DNA of 64,000 nt from Fimenecus sp900545625 (GCA_963931525.1 OZ007023.1:1426001-1490000); one strand, 5' to 3'; shown: positions 40,763 through 51,733, counted from the first letter of the stretch. Notes: generated from the sequence alone by a model not told the origin. A program made the numbers and translations.

Positions 40763-41395
40763 TCAAACGGCAGACGCCGCACAAATTTGCCGATAATAGC
40801 TTTCCATATCAAAATCGTCTAATGCGCTGTCCTTTTTGAGATACAGTGGGTGGTGCGGATGCCCCCTTTTGGAAATAGCGCCCGCCGAAACCCATCGGAC
40901 GCTGTTCTCAAGCCCCAGCGCGATCATCTCGCGCAGGCACAGATTTAAATACTTGCGCTTCTCCACGATGTTGCCCCATGCCGCCCAAACCACGGGTGTG
41001 CCTTTGCACAGCGACAGTGCGTACGCAAACGCCTTTTTGTTCTGCGCATGCAGGTGCTTGTTAAAATTTTGCTCCATATCATCGGGATTTGTGGCGCGCT
41101 GGGCATAAATATTGAGCATAATAAAGCTGTCAAAGCCGTTGTAAAGCGCAATGCGCTCGGCGGATTTGAGCGTGTTGTCAAGCTGATCCGGTGCGGCGGT
41201 CGAGGGGTTGATGCCGAAGCAGATCAGTGGATTTTCCCCGCGCGTACCGAGTATGTAGCGGTATTCTTCGTAATGGTTCGGTACAAACAGCCAGCGTGCA
41301 GCGTCGTATTCGTGAGATGGCAGAAGCGCCGCCTGCAAAGCGGGGTCAAAGTCCAAAATTTCTAAGTCGGATGTTTCACATTGTGGGATGTGCAA
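40763..41395 (-). CDS. DUF1643 protein
   Basis: A 210-aa protein of the DUF1643 family, function unknown. The family hallmark ICFGINPSTAAPD is at about residues 58-70, with MLNIYAQRATNP and VVWAAWGN further on, and a conserved GHPHHPLYLKKD near the end. The start is TTG at 41395, decided by AAGGAGG 7 nt upstream. It begins 12 bp after the aldose epimerase gene, so the two are co-transcribed. No membrane or signal sequence. Confidence 0.87.
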   Translation of the reverse strand: MHIPQCETSDLEILDFDPALQAALLPSHEYDAARWLFVPNHYEEYRYILGTRGENPLICFGINPSTAAPDQLDNTLKSAERIALYNGFDSFIMLNIYAQRATNPDDMEQNFNKHLHAQNKKAFAYALSLCKGTPVVWAAWGNIVEKRKYLNLCLREMIALGLENSVRWVSAGAISKRGHPHHPLYLKKDSALDDFDMESYYRQICAASAV

Positions 41396-41407
41396 AAGAA
41401 CGCCTCC

Positions 41408-42262
41408 TTACTTTTCCGTGAATCCTGCATGCCACGAAAACGAAAACCGCTCGCCTGCGGGGAGCGAGACAATACCGCGCTTTTCGGAAAAGTCCGCCGC
41501 CGGCGTATAGCCGTCGTTGACGCCGTACCACGGCTCGATGCACACAAACGGGGCTGCGGGCTTCGCCCAAACGGCAAGGAAAGGCGCATTGCCGAAATGG
41601 AAGCGCACCGCACTGCCGTCCTGCCGCTCCAGCGTAACGAAATCGGAGCGTACATGCTCGAAGATCAGCGCATCCTTGTCAAACAGATGTTCCGTGATTG
41701 GCAGCTCGCGGCTGTCCGTTAAAATATGGTCGTGCGCATCGGTCAAAAGGGAATCTGTGTCAATGCGCAGGCTATTAAGCGTTTCCGCTTTTTCAAACAG
41801 CAAGCGGTCGCCGAGCGCGCAGTTGAAGGCGGGGTGCGCCCCGATGGAAAAATATATTGTACGTGCATTTGGGTTTTCCACCGTGTGCGTCACGGTGAGG
41901 GCGTTTCCGGAAAGTGTGAAGCCCACGAACAAACGGTACGCAAACGGATAGTTTGCAAGCGTTTCTTCGTCGCTCTCCTGCAAAAAGACAAGTTCGTCTG
42001 CCGTTTCTTTTACAAGCGAGAAATCCCGATGCCGCGCAAGACCGTGGCGGATGATGGAATAGGCCTTGCCGTCGATGCGGCAGGTATCGTCCAGCAGCCT
42101 TCCGATAATGGGGAATAAGATCGGCGACTGTCCCGCCCAGATGCGTTCGTCTCCCTGCCACAAAAATTCCTTTCCGCTTTGTGTCGCACGAACGCTTGTA
42201 AGCGTCGCGCCGAACGGTTTTACGCGAACAGTCAGTTCTTCGTTTTGTAAAGTAGGCAGCAT
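41408..42262 (-). CDS. aldose 1-epimerase family protein (LacX-like)
   Basis: A 284-aa galactose-mutarotase-fold protein that interconverts alpha and beta anomers of a hexose or phosphohexose. Conserved elements are FPIIGRLLD, IRHGLARHRDF (first His), IGAHPAFNC (second His) and FVCIEPWYG (catalytic Glu). The shorter LacX-like subgroup fits better than GalM. The ATG at 42262 has AGGAGG upstream; the longer frame to 42313 lacks a site. First gene of a pair with DUF1643. Confidence 0.87.
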   Translation of the reverse strand: MLPTLQNEELTVRVKPFGATLTSVRATQSGKEFLWQGDERIWAGQSPILFPIIGRLLDDTCRIDGKAYSIIRHGLARHRDFSLVKETADELVFLQESDEETLANYPFAYRLFVGFTLSGNALTVTHTVENPNARTIYFSIGAHPAFNCALGDRLLFEKAETLNSLRIDTDSLLTDAHDHILTDSRELPITEHLFDKDALIFEHVRSDFVTLERQDGSAVRFHFGNAPFLAVWAKPAAPFVCIEPWYGVNDGYTPAADFSEKRGIVSLPAGERFSFSWHAGFTEK

Positions 42263-42306
42263 AGATAAACCTCCTGTTTTTATAGATGCTTTTGACAAGA
42301 TTCCTG

Positions 42307-42335
42307 TTGACATGCAAAGACGTACACTTTATAAT
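42307..42335 (+). promoter_or_regulatory. consensus promoter of plsY
   Basis: A perfect TTGACA (42307-42312) and perfect TATAAT (42330-42335) with a 17-bp spacer, the strongest promoter by eye in the window. Confidence 0.88.
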
Positions 42336-42373
42336 GATACAAATTTGCCTATGAAAGGGAAAGGCGGCAAATT

Positions 42374-43033
42374 ATGCTTCGGTATATTTTGAGCGCGGCG
42401 GCAGCGTATCTGCTGGGCTCTTTGAGCTTTGGAATCATTTTTTCCAAGGCGAAGTATAAAAAAGACATCCGCGATTTCGGCTCGAACAACGCCGGCGCGA
42501 GCAACACCCTGCGCACCTTCGGGAAAGGCGCGGCAGCATTTGTGTTCCTATTTGACGCGCTCAAAGGCGCGGCGGCGGTGCTTTTGGCAAGGTTTCTGCT
42601 CTGCGGCGACGCGAACGCGCAGCTTTGCGCCTATCTTGCCATGCTGTTTTCCGTGATCGGCCATATGTTTCCTGTTTTTTTCGGCTTCCGCGGCGGCAAG
42701 GGCGTGGCAACCACCTGCGGTGCGCTTGCCGCTTTACAGCCGATCACGCTTCCCGTTGTGCTGGCAGCGTTTCTGATCGTTTTGGCTTTCGGCAAGATGA
42801 TCTCGCTCGCCTCTGTTGTTTCCTCCGTCCTGCTGCCGTTCGCGACCTGTTTTATGTACCGGCTGCAAGGCGAACCGGCACTCGTACCGACCGTAGCGAC
42901 AACGATCCTCGCCCTTCTCATCGTTTTCATGCACCGTGAAAATCTGCGCCGGATTTTGCGCGGGGAGGAGCGAAAGCTCGGCGAGGATAAGGTCGACCCG
43001 AACGCCGAAGATCAGAAAGAGGGCTTGAAATAA
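42374..43033 (+). CDS. plsY: acyl-phosphate:glycerol-3-phosphate acyltransferase PlsY
   Basis: A 219-aa membrane enzyme that transfers an acyl chain from acyl phosphate to glycerol 3-phosphate, the first acylation of phospholipid synthesis. Family motifs are LLGSLSFGIIFSK, DFGSNNAGASNTLRTFG and FRGGKGVATTCGAL, with about five hydrophobic segments. AAAGGCGG precedes the ATG. It complements PlsC at 15 kb. Its last 22 bp overlap the end of the convergent DUF1294 gene. Confidence 0.95.
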   Translation: MLRYILSAAAAYLLGSLSFGIIFSKAKYKKDIRDFGSNNAGASNTLRTFGKGAAAFVFLFDALKGAAAVLLARFLLCGDANAQLCAYLAMLFSVIGHMFPVFFGFRGGKGVATTCGALAALQPITLPVVLAAFLIVLAFGKMISLASVVSSVLLPFATCFMYRLQGEPALVPTVATTILALLIVFMHRENLRRILRGEERKLGEDKVDPNAEDQKEGLK

Positions 43034-43293
43034 AAGCAAAGCACACCCGCCGCTTGAATCAGAAACAAAGCGGGCAGCCCGATCATAAATTTTTTATGCC
43101 GCGTTTTGTGCCGGATAAGCTGCATGCATAAAAACATCGGCAGCGCGCCGCCGCAGGCGGCGACCAGGAGAAGAGTCCGTTCGGGGACTCTTCTTTTTTT
43201 ACGCTTTGCGGCGTATTTATCATAAATCGTCATACCGCAGCCGATCACTGCCATACAAATGAAAATGTATAAAAGAATATCCGATAAGTGCAT
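43012..43293 (-). CDS. DUF1294 small membrane protein
   Basis: A 93-aa protein of the DUF1294 family: a first hydrophobic helix, then the conserved MTIYDKYAAKRKKRRVPE, then LLLVAACGGALPMFLCMQ and HKTRHKKFMIGLPALF with further helices. Function unknown. The ATG at 43293 is favoured over the longer frame (to 43338) because the family normally starts at this first helix; the ribosome site is weak. Its 3' end overlaps plsY on the opposite strand. Confidence 0.85.
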   Translation of the reverse strand: MHLSDILLYIFICMAVIGCGMTIYDKYAAKRKKRRVPERTLLLVAACGGALPMFLCMQLIRHKTRHKKFMIGLPALFLIQAAGVLCFYFKPSF

Positions 43294-43355
43294 CCGATCA
43301 CCAATCTGTACTCTACCGCATTTGCGCGGCTTTGTCAATCGAGAGGAAACAAACC

Positions 43356-44597
43356 ATGAAACGAAAAGGCATTTTCATTTGCATTTTGCTGTGTGCCGTC
43401 GCCGCTGCGGCGGCATGGGGGCTGCACCAAACGCGCACCGCGCAGCAGGAGGACACGAACCAAACGACCGCCCCGCAGCAGCAAGAGAATATGTCGGAGG
43501 AAATGCGTGCGGTCTGGATCTACTATAACGAGCTTTCCATGCGGGATGTGAACGGCGGTACAAAAGAGCAGTTTACCGAAAAGGCGGAGGAAATGACTGA
43601 AAACATCCACGACGCGGGCTTAAATACCGTGATTTTGCAGGTGCGCCCGTTCTGCGACGCCTTTTATCCGTCCGAGATTTTCCCGTGGAGCGCCTACCTA
43701 ACGGGAACGCAGGGGCAGGGGGTGGACTACGACCCGCTCGAAATCTTCCTTGCCTGCGCGAAAGAAAAAGGGCTTTCTGTGCAGGCGTGGTTCAACCCGT
43801 ATCGCGTGCTGCTGTCTACGGAATGGGACAAACTTGCGGACACCAATCCCGCAAAACAATGGTATCTCGCGGGAAAAACCGAAAATCTGCTGCTGACGGA
43901 TACGGGCATTTATCTCAATCCCGCTTCAAAGGAGGCACAGGCACTCATCTTAGACGGCGTGCGCGAGCTTCTTACAAAGTATGATTTGGACGCCGTGCAC
44001 ATTGACGATTATTTTTACCCGACTACAGATGAAAACATGGACAGCGAGCAGTACGCCGCTTATACGGCGGCGGGCGGCAAGCTGTCGCTTTCCGACTGGC
44101 GGCGTGAGAATGTCAATACATTTATGAGCGGGCTGTATGCAGCGGTCAAGGCAGCAGACCCGTCCGTGCAGGTCGTCGTAAGCCCCGGCGGCGACATCGC
44201 ACGCAATTATGAAACGCTCTATGCAGATGTTGCACGCTGGGCGCGTGAGCCGGGATTTTTGGATGTGCTTATGCCGCAGCTTTACTACGGCTTTGAAAAT
44301 GAGAGCCTGCCTTTCTCGGATACGGCGGCAAAATGGGCGGCGTTAGAGCTTGCTGACGGCGTGCAGCTTTGCTTCGGGCTTGCCGCCTACAAATGCGGTA
44401 AAGAGGACACATATGCGGGAACGGGCAAAGCAGAGTGGCAGCTATCAAGCGACATCCTTTCACGTCAGCTTGCGCTTTGCCGCGGGCTTTCGCATTACGG
44501 CGGCTTTGCGATTTATTCCTATTCGTCAATTTTTTCGGAAAATTCTACGGAAAATGCAAAAAAGGAGTGGCAGAATCTCAAAAATATGCTACAATAA
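43356..44597 (+). CDS. GHL10/PF02638 glycosyl hydrolase-like lipid-free secreted protein
   Basis: A 413-aa protein with an N-terminal signal anchor (about residues 6-23), a Gln/Thr-rich linker, and a barrel of the PF02638 (GHL10) family, thought to act on cell-wall glycans. Signatures are MRAVWIYYNEL at the barrel start, VILQVRPFCDAFYPSEI and YLTGTQGQGVDYDPLEIFL, then AVHIDDYFYP and VLMPQLYYGFEN. Catalytic residues are not defined for this family. GAGAGGA precedes the ATG. It leads a run of three exported cell-wall proteins, with 31 bp to the amidase gene. Confidence 0.85.
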   Translation: MKRKGIFICILLCAVAAAAAWGLHQTRTAQQEDTNQTTAPQQQENMSEEMRAVWIYYNELSMRDVNGGTKEQFTEKAEEMTENIHDAGLNTVILQVRPFCDAFYPSEIFPWSAYLTGTQGQGVDYDPLEIFLACAKEKGLSVQAWFNPYRVLLSTEWDKLADTNPAKQWYLAGKTENLLLTDTGIYLNPASKEAQALILDGVRELLTKYDLDAVHIDDYFYPTTDENMDSEQYAAYTAAGGKLSLSDWRRENVNTFMSGLYAAVKAADPSVQVVVSPGGDIARNYETLYADVARWAREPGFLDVLMPQLYYGFENESLPFSDTAAKWAALELADGVQLCFGLAAYKCGKEDTYAGTGKAEWQLSSDILSRQLALCRGLSHYGGFAIYSYSSIFSENSTENAKKEWQNLKNMLQ

Positions 44598-44628
44598 AAT
44601 AATATAGGCGTTGTCAAAGAGGGATGTT

Positions 44629-46629
44629 ATGAAAAAGAAAGTTTTGCAGCGGATTATTGCGACGATTCTGCTGGTGCTTTTATCGGTGCCGATCGCGTTC
44701 GGCGCGATTTTTCAAGGCGTTTTGACAGCGGTGGAGACATCCACGCAGGAGACGCCGACCGAGACCACCACTGCCGCACCCGAGACAACCACCGAGCCGC
44801 CCATCACCTTGACTGTCACGTCGCCCGAGCAGACCGAGCTTACGGTGGACGAGCCCTTTGTGAATATCCGCGGAACGTGTGATTTGAACCTCCCGCTCAC
44901 GATCAACGAAATGCCGGTCACGGTCGCGGCGGACGGTTCCTTTTCCTATGACTGTCCGCTCGTGCCCGGGGAAAATACGGTGACAGTCACGAACACAGAC
45001 CTTACCTTTACCTATACGGTTACATACGATTTGCAGGTGATTCGCGCTGTCAGCCCTGCGAAGTCCGTCACGATGAACGGCGGGATGAAGATGGAGCTGA
45101 CCGCCGAGGCGCTGGAGGGTGCAACGGTCACAGCCAAGCTCAACGGGCAGGCGGTCCGCCTTTCTCCCGTTGCGGATTCCGACGACGGGACGGGCTTTGT
45201 CGAATACAACGGCGAATTCACCGCGCCCGCTGCGCAATATTCTGCACAGAAGCTTGGAAAAGTCCGCTTTACGGGTACCATAGACGGCTATTCGCAAACC
45301 GTTTCGGGTGCATCCGTCACGATCAATAAAATCGAGTACCCCGACATTGAGATCGACGAGGGCGCAGGCACCGTTAAGCCACCCGTGATCTCGGGCGACG
45401 GCTATGTCGAAGTGCTTTCGCCCACACAGGATTACGGCAACGGCAGCGCGCGCGTATTGCGTGTGACCGCCGACTATGCCGAGACCTGTCCCGGCGACAC
45501 GGCGGACGACAAGTCCGACCCGCGGTGTACCCCGTTTTTGAAGGGCATGTACGACTATGTGGTCGGTACGGGGACCTTTGACGGTAAGGATTACTATATT
45601 ACAAGATCCGGCTACAAGGTGGAAACGGCGCAAAGCGAGAGCTTTGACGGTTATGTTCTGCCTGCCAACACGATCTCTGTACACAAGTGTTACACAGATG
45701 ATGAGACGAACTTGATCTTAACGATGAACTGGAAAGCGCCGTTCATCTCGGAGCTGAAAGAGCAAAGCTATTATAAAGGCTATGCCGGGCGCGTGTTCAA
45801 TGTCACGGACTCGACCGCGCAGTATATTGATTTCAAGTTTTATTATACAAACGCTGCGGAAGGGTCGTTTGATTTCTCCGGAAGCAACGTGATCTCCCGC
45901 GCCGAGTGGGTGAACGTCGGGCAGAACGGTACCGCTACACTGCGCGTGTATTTGAAAAACCGCGGCGACTTTTACGGCTATCGCGCCTATTACTCGTCCG
46001 ACAACCGCCTTGTGATCAGCTTCCAAAACCGGCCTTCTTCAGTGTCTGACGCGGTCGTGGCGCTTGACCCCGGGCACGGCGGGCGCGACCCCGGCGCGAT
46101 CGGGGTCAACGGGATGTATGAGTCTGAGGTGAATCTGCGCATCTCTGCGCTTGTGAAGCAGAAGCTCGAAGCGGCCGGTGTGGATGTCGTCATCTTCCGA
46201 ACAGGGGATCAAACGCTGGAATTGGAGGATCGGCAGGAAAAAGCGCGTCAGGCAGGCGCAAATGCCTTTGTGTGCCTGCACAACAATTCCTCTACCTCGG
46301 GTTCCGTGAGCGGCACGGAGGTCTATTATTACCGTGCATTCTCCCAGCCGCTTGCCGCAAGCATCCACGCCCAGCTCGTTACGGCGTGGCGCGGGATCTA
46401 TGCGAACAATTCCGCTATGCTCACTAAGGACGTTCCGAACGACGGCGGCGTGCGATTCTATCCATTCAAGGTCACGCGCATTGAGGAGTGCCCCGCCGTG
46501 CTTGTGGAATGCGGCTATCTTTCCAATGCGACGGAATGCGGCGCTCTTGCTCTGCCGCAAAATCAGGAAAAGCTTGCCGAGGCGGTGAGCAACGGCATTA
46601 TTCGGTATTTGCAGGCGAATTGCGCCTGA
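44629..46629 (+). CDS. secreted N-acetylmuramoyl-L-alanine amidase
   Basis: A 666-aa exported peptidoglycan hydrolase that splits the bond between muramic acid and the stem peptide. It has a signal sequence, a Thr/Pro/Glu linker (about residues 38-60), Ig-like beta-rich regions, and a C-terminal Amidase_3 domain (about 480-665). Zinc and catalytic residues are in ALDPGHGGRDPGA (His), GMYESEVNLRIS (Glu), FVCLHNNSS (His) and VLVECGYLSN (Glu). The start is ATG 44629 behind AGAGGG; an upstream TTG frame is not needed. The 350-residue middle is unlike the usual SH3 or SPOR binding modules. Confidence 0.92.
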   Translation: MKKKVLQRIIATILLVLLSVPIAFGAIFQGVLTAVETSTQETPTETTTAAPETTTEPPITLTVTSPEQTELTVDEPFVNIRGTCDLNLPLTINEMPVTVAADGSFSYDCPLVPGENTVTVTNTDLTFTYTVTYDLQVIRAVSPAKSVTMNGGMKMELTAEALEGATVTAKLNGQAVRLSPVADSDDGTGFVEYNGEFTAPAAQYSAQKLGKVRFTGTIDGYSQTVSGASVTINKIEYPDIEIDEGAGTVKPPVISGDGYVEVLSPTQDYGNGSARVLRVTADYAETCPGDTADDKSDPRCTPFLKGMYDYVVGTGTFDGKDYYITRSGYKVETAQSESFDGYVLPANTISVHKCYTDDETNLILTMNWKAPFISELKEQSYYKGYAGRVFNVTDSTAQYIDFKFYYTNAAEGSFDFSGSNVISRAEWVNVGQNGTATLRVYLKNRGDFYGYRAYYSSDNRLVISFQNRPSSVSDAVVALDPGHGGRDPGAIGVNGMYESEVNLRISALVKQKLEAAGVDVVIFRTGDQTLELEDRQEKARQAGANAFVCLHNNSSTSGSVSGTEVYYYRAFSQPLAASIHAQLVTAWRGIYANNSAMLTKDVPNDGGVRFYPFKVTRIEECPAVLVECGYLSNATECGALALPQNQEKLAEAVSNGIIRYLQANCA

Positions 46630-46676
46630 AGTATAAAAGCTATAACCAAGGATGTTTCTAAGCAAGAGGTGTAAAC

Positions 46677-48341
<1,665 letters not shown>

Positions 48342-48355
48342 ATCAACGTGCTTTC

Positions 48356-48390
48356 AAGCGGAGGACTGCTTTTGCCGTTCTCCGCTTTTC
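48356..48390 (+). terminator. terminator of the cell-wall cluster
   Basis: An 8-bp stem (48356-48363 with 48380-48387) with a 16-nt loop is followed by TTTTC, 15 bp after the glucosaminidase stop codon. Confidence 0.55.
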
Positions 48391-48494
48391 TAACGGTTTT
48401 TACAAGCACGGTATGGACTTTTTCGGCAAAATATGTTAGGCTTTGCCTGCGAAACAAAGGCAGCAGCGTCTGCCAAGCGGAAAAGGAGATTCCC

Positions 48495-49739
48495 ATGCGC
48501 AAGCCAAAGATCCAACGGATTTCGATCGATACACCTCTCTTGAAGATCGGTATTATTTCCGACACACAGCTGCCGCCGACCAAAGGCGGGCTCAGAAAGA
48601 AGGATACCTATCTGCAAAGCCTGCGCCGCGCTTTGGCGGCGTTTCGCGATATGCAGGCGGATATGGTACTGTTTGCAGGCGATATCGGCGACCTCGGCAC
48701 GCGTTTTTCCTTTCGCACATACCGTCACGCCGTGCACGAGGCGTTCGACGGCACGCCGACCGTGGTGCAGACCATCATGGGCAACCATGACTATTGGAAC
48801 AAGAGCTTTCTGACCGCGATTCCACACCGCCTCGCGTTCCGGCGCATTGTCGGGCAGTCCCCGTGGACACATTATGTCGTCAACGGCTTCCATTTTATCG
48901 GCGCCTCACCGAACTGCGGCAGTATGACGGCGGGCTATAAAAAGGTGCTGCCGTGGCTGAAAGAGGCGCTGGATACGGCGGCGGCGGAGTCTGAAGGTAA
49001 ACCGATTTTCGTTATGACGCACAACCAGCCGCGCGATACCTGCTACGGTGCGGACGAGTGGGGCGATGATACGCTCGACGAGCTGTTCTCCGGGTATCCG
49101 AATCTCATCAGCTTCAGCGGCCACAGCCACTATTCGATCTTAGACGAGCGTTCAGTCTGGCAGGGGAAATATACCGTGTTCAGCACGCAGTCGCTTTCGT
49201 ACATAGAGCTTGAAACGGGCAAAGTTAACGGTACCATCCCGCCAAACGCCGAGGAATCGCCGATGGGCTTCCTTTTGGAGCTTTCCGAAGAGACCTTCCG
49301 TCTGCGCCGCCTGTGCTTTCGGGAAAGCGGCGTGACCGAGGAAAAGCCGGATTGTCCGTGGGAGTTCCCCATGCCGTATCAAAATGAGGGCAGATATGCC
49401 TTTGAAAAACGCAGTGCTGCAAACCGTCCGCCCGAAATGCGCGCGCAGACCGCACAGGCGGTGCTTGAGGGCGGCGAAATATGTTTCACATTTGATGCGG
49501 GTACGGATGATGACTTCGTGCACAGCTATAAGGTCGTGACAAACGACGGAAAAGAATTCCTGTTTTTCAGCGATTTTTATAACGGGCTTACGCGTATGCG
49601 CGCGCGTGTCACATTGGCGCTTCCCGTGTCGCTTTTGACAGAGGATTCCCGCAGCGTCCGTATTTATGCGCTGGATAGTTGGAACGCACAAAGCAGTGGT
49701 TTTGCCGAGGCGGTCCTGCCGAAGCGTTCTGAAACGTAA
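48495..49739 (+). CDS. calcineurin-like metallophosphoesterase
   Basis: A 414-aa protein with an N-terminal metallophosphoesterase domain (about residues 15-260): IGIISDTQLP, LFAGDIGDLG, MGNHDYWNK, MTHNQPRD and FSGHSHYSI. The first motif is D-T-Q rather than the usual D-x-H, which some branches of this superfamily share. About 130 C-terminal residues are beta-rich and of unknown role. There is no signal peptide, so it is probably cytoplasmic. AAAAGGAGA stands before the ATG. Substrate unknown. The macro-domain gene follows after 30 bp on the same strand. Confidence 0.85.
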   Translation: MRKPKIQRISIDTPLLKIGIISDTQLPPTKGGLRKKDTYLQSLRRALAAFRDMQADMVLFAGDIGDLGTRFSFRTYRHAVHEAFDGTPTVVQTIMGNHDYWNKSFLTAIPHRLAFRRIVGQSPWTHYVVNGFHFIGASPNCGSMTAGYKKVLPWLKEALDTAAAESEGKPIFVMTHNQPRDTCYGADEWGDDTLDELFSGYPNLISFSGHSHYSILDERSVWQGKYTVFSTQSLSYIELETGKVNGTIPPNAEESPMGFLLELSEETFRLRRLCFRESGVTEEKPDCPWEFPMPYQNEGRYAFEKRSAANRPPEMRAQTAQAVLEGGEICFTFDAGTDDDFVHSYKVVTNDGKEFLFFSDFYNGLTRMRARVTLALPVSLLTEDSRSVRIYALDSWNAQSSGFAEAVLPKRSET

Positions 49740-49769
49740 GAAAATCCAAACCGGAAAAGGGGAATACAG

Positions 49770-50849
49770 ATGCCCTTAAAATTGATTCGAAATGACATCA
49801 CAAAAGTCTCGTGTGACGCCATCGTCAACGCCGCAAATTCAACACTTTTAGGCGGGGGCGGCGTAGACGGCGCCATCCATAAGGCGGCGGGCAGGGGGCT
49901 GTTGCTCGAATGCATGAAGCTCGGCGGCTGTAAACCGGGGCAGGCCAAGATCACAAAGGGATATAAGTTGCCCTGCAAATATGTTATCCATACCGTCGGG
50001 CCGAAATGGCGCGGCGGCAAAAATGGGGAGAAAGAGACGCTGCGATCCTGCTATCGGGAATCCCTGCGCCTTGCGGAAGCGCACGGGTGCGAGAGCGTCG
50101 CCTTCCCGCTGATTTCTGCTGGGGTGTACGGCTATCCGAAAGCGCAAGCGTTCCGCGTAGCGGTCGATACCATCACCGAATATCTGCTGAAAAGCGATAT
50201 GCTCGTCTACCTCGTCATTTTCGATAAAGCAGTGTACCAGATCAGTGAAAAGCTCTACGGCGACATCACCGCATACATTGATGATTGTTATGTAGAGCAG
50301 CACACCGATACGGAATCGGAGCAAAACAGACGCATGTACGGCGGCGAGAGCATGCCGCTCGCACCTAACTCCGTATACGCTCCCAATATGTCTGATGAGC
50401 CAAATGCAGGCACGCTGTTGACTGAGGACATCACCGTTACGTTTCAAAAAGCACTCGAATTTCCCGACGTACAGCAAGCTGACGATTTGGAACAGGCACT
50501 GCAACAGCTGGACGAGAGCTTTTCGGAAATGCTGCTGCGCAAGATCGACGAAAAGGGCATGACGGATGCGGCTTGCTACAAAAAGGCGAACATCGACCGT
50601 AAGCTGTTCTCCAAAATTCGCAGCAATCGGTTGTATAAACCAAGCAAGCCCACAGCCCTTGCCTTTGCCGTCGCGCTGGAGCTGCCGCTTGAGGAAACAA
50701 AAGACTTGCTCCAAAAGGCGGGCTTTGCCCTGTCGCACAGCAGTAAGTTTGACATCATTGTGGAATACTTCATCTGCCATGGGGTGTATGATATTTTCGA
50801 GATCAACGAAGCATTGTTTGCGTTCGACCAAAGTTTGCTCGGTAGTTGA
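49770..50849 (+). CDS. macro-domain protein with C-terminal HTH-like domain
   Basis: A 359-aa protein. Residues 1-165 are a macro domain of the ADP-ribose/O-acetyl-ADP-ribose-hydrolase type: DAIVNAANSTLLGGGGVDGA, YVIHTVGPKW and VAFPLISAGVYGYP are intact, so the pocket should bind ADP-ribose. A variable linker follows. Residues 245-359 form a helical domain whose RKLFSKIRSN...KPSKPTALAFAVALEL spacing resembles an XRE-type helix-turn-helix. AAAAGGGG precedes the ATG. The next gene, across a terminator-like hairpin, encodes a VWA protein. A role in sensing or reversing ADP-ribosylation, coupled to nucleic-acid binding, is my inference. Confidence 0.85.
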   Translation: MPLKLIRNDITKVSCDAIVNAANSTLLGGGGVDGAIHKAAGRGLLLECMKLGGCKPGQAKITKGYKLPCKYVIHTVGPKWRGGKNGEKETLRSCYRESLRLAEAHGCESVAFPLISAGVYGYPKAQAFRVAVDTITEYLLKSDMLVYLVIFDKAVYQISEKLYGDITAYIDDCYVEQHTDTESEQNRRMYGGESMPLAPNSVYAPNMSDEPNAGTLLTEDITVTFQKALEFPDVQQADDLEQALQQLDESFSEMLLRKIDEKGMTDAACYKKANIDRKLFSKIRSNRLYKPSKPTALAFAVALELPLEETKDLLQKAGFALSHSSKFDIIVEYFICHGVYDIFEINEALFAFDQSLLGS

Positions 50850-50891
50850 TTTGTCGCTTTTCAGGCGACCAAAACCATATTCCAAAAAGGT

Positions 50892-50937
50892 ATACTGTGG
50901 CTGCAAGGTCAAAGATTTGCAGCCACAGTATTTTTTT
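50892..50937 (+). terminator. strong terminator/attenuator between macro and VWA genes
   Basis: A perfect 15-bp stem (50892-50906 with 50917-50931) is followed by a run of seven T. The ribosome site of the VWA gene (GGAGG, 50938-50942) begins at the very next base, so expression of that gene depends on read-through or antitermination unless a hidden promoter exists. Confidence 0.85.
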
Positions 50938-50950
50938 GGAGGTTTCAAAC

Positions 50951-51616
50951 ATGGAAGAAAACAGAAAGAACAACACGACAGAGCTGGTATTCATCCTCGA
51001 CCGCAGTGGATCCATGTCCGGCTTGGAAGGCGACACCATCGGTGGCTTTAACGCGATGCTCGAAAAGCAGAAGCAGCAGGAGGGTGCCTGCTTTGTTACG
51101 ACGGTTTTGTTCGACCATGAGATCATCACCCTGCACGATCGCCTGCCGCTTGCACACGTGCCGATGATGACGAAAAAGGACTATACCGTGCGCGGCTGCA
51201 CGGCGCTGCTCGACGCCGTGGGCAGCACGATCCGGCACATCGTGAATATCCATCGCTATGCACGTCCCGAGGACGTTCCCGCACATACGCTGTTTGTCAT
51301 CACCACCGACGGCATGGAAAACGCCAGCCATATATTCTCTGCTGGTCAGGTTCGCGCCATGATCGAAAAAGAACGCGACCAATACGGCTGGGAGTTCCTG
51401 TTTTTGGGCGCAAATATGGACGCCGTGCAGACTGCGCGTGACTTCGGGATCGGGGAGGACCGCGCCGTGACCTATCAGTGTGACAGCACGGGTACACAGC
51501 TAAACTATGAGGTGCTCAGCGATACTATCGGCTGTTTTCGTATGAATGCACCGCTTTCTGCCGACTGGAAAAGCCGCATTGAGCAGGATGTGAAAAAGCG
51601 GAAAAAGAATAAGTAA
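50951..51616 (+). CDS. VWA-domain protein (TerY-like)
   Basis: A 221-aa, single-domain von Willebrand factor A protein. The metal-ion-dependent adhesion site is complete: FILDRSGSMSGLEGD, the Thr in RGCTALLDAVG, and VITTDGMENAS. There is no signal peptide, so it acts inside the cell, as TerY-type VWA proteins of stress-response loci do. The C-terminus is a basic KKRKKNK. The ATG at 50951 follows GGAGG at 50938; the frame extends back through the terminator hairpin and that part is not translated. Neighbour of the macro-domain gene. Confidence 0.88.
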   Translation: MEENRKNNTTELVFILDRSGSMSGLEGDTIGGFNAMLEKQKQQEGACFVTTVLFDHEIITLHDRLPLAHVPMMTKKDYTVRGCTALLDAVGSTIRHIVNIHRYARPEDVPAHTLFVITTDGMENASHIFSAGQVRAMIEKERDQYGWEFLFLGANMDAVQTARDFGIGEDRAVTYQCDSTGTQLNYEVLSDTIGCFRMNAPLSADWKSRIEQDVKKRKKNK

Positions 51617-51627
51617 ACGTTTACAAC

Positions 51628-51656
51628 CGGGAGTGCGAGGCAAAATCGCACTCCCG
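51628..51656. terminator. hairpin after the VWA gene
   Basis: A perfect 11-bp stem (51628-51638 with 51646-51656) lies 12 bp after the stop codon; no T-run follows, so it is a weak terminator at best. Confidence 0.5.
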
Positions 51657-51733
51657 ATATATCCTGCACGAAAAATTTGTAAAACGCGAACACATTTTAG
51701 TATTTTAAAACTGCAAAAAAGAAAAATTTATTG

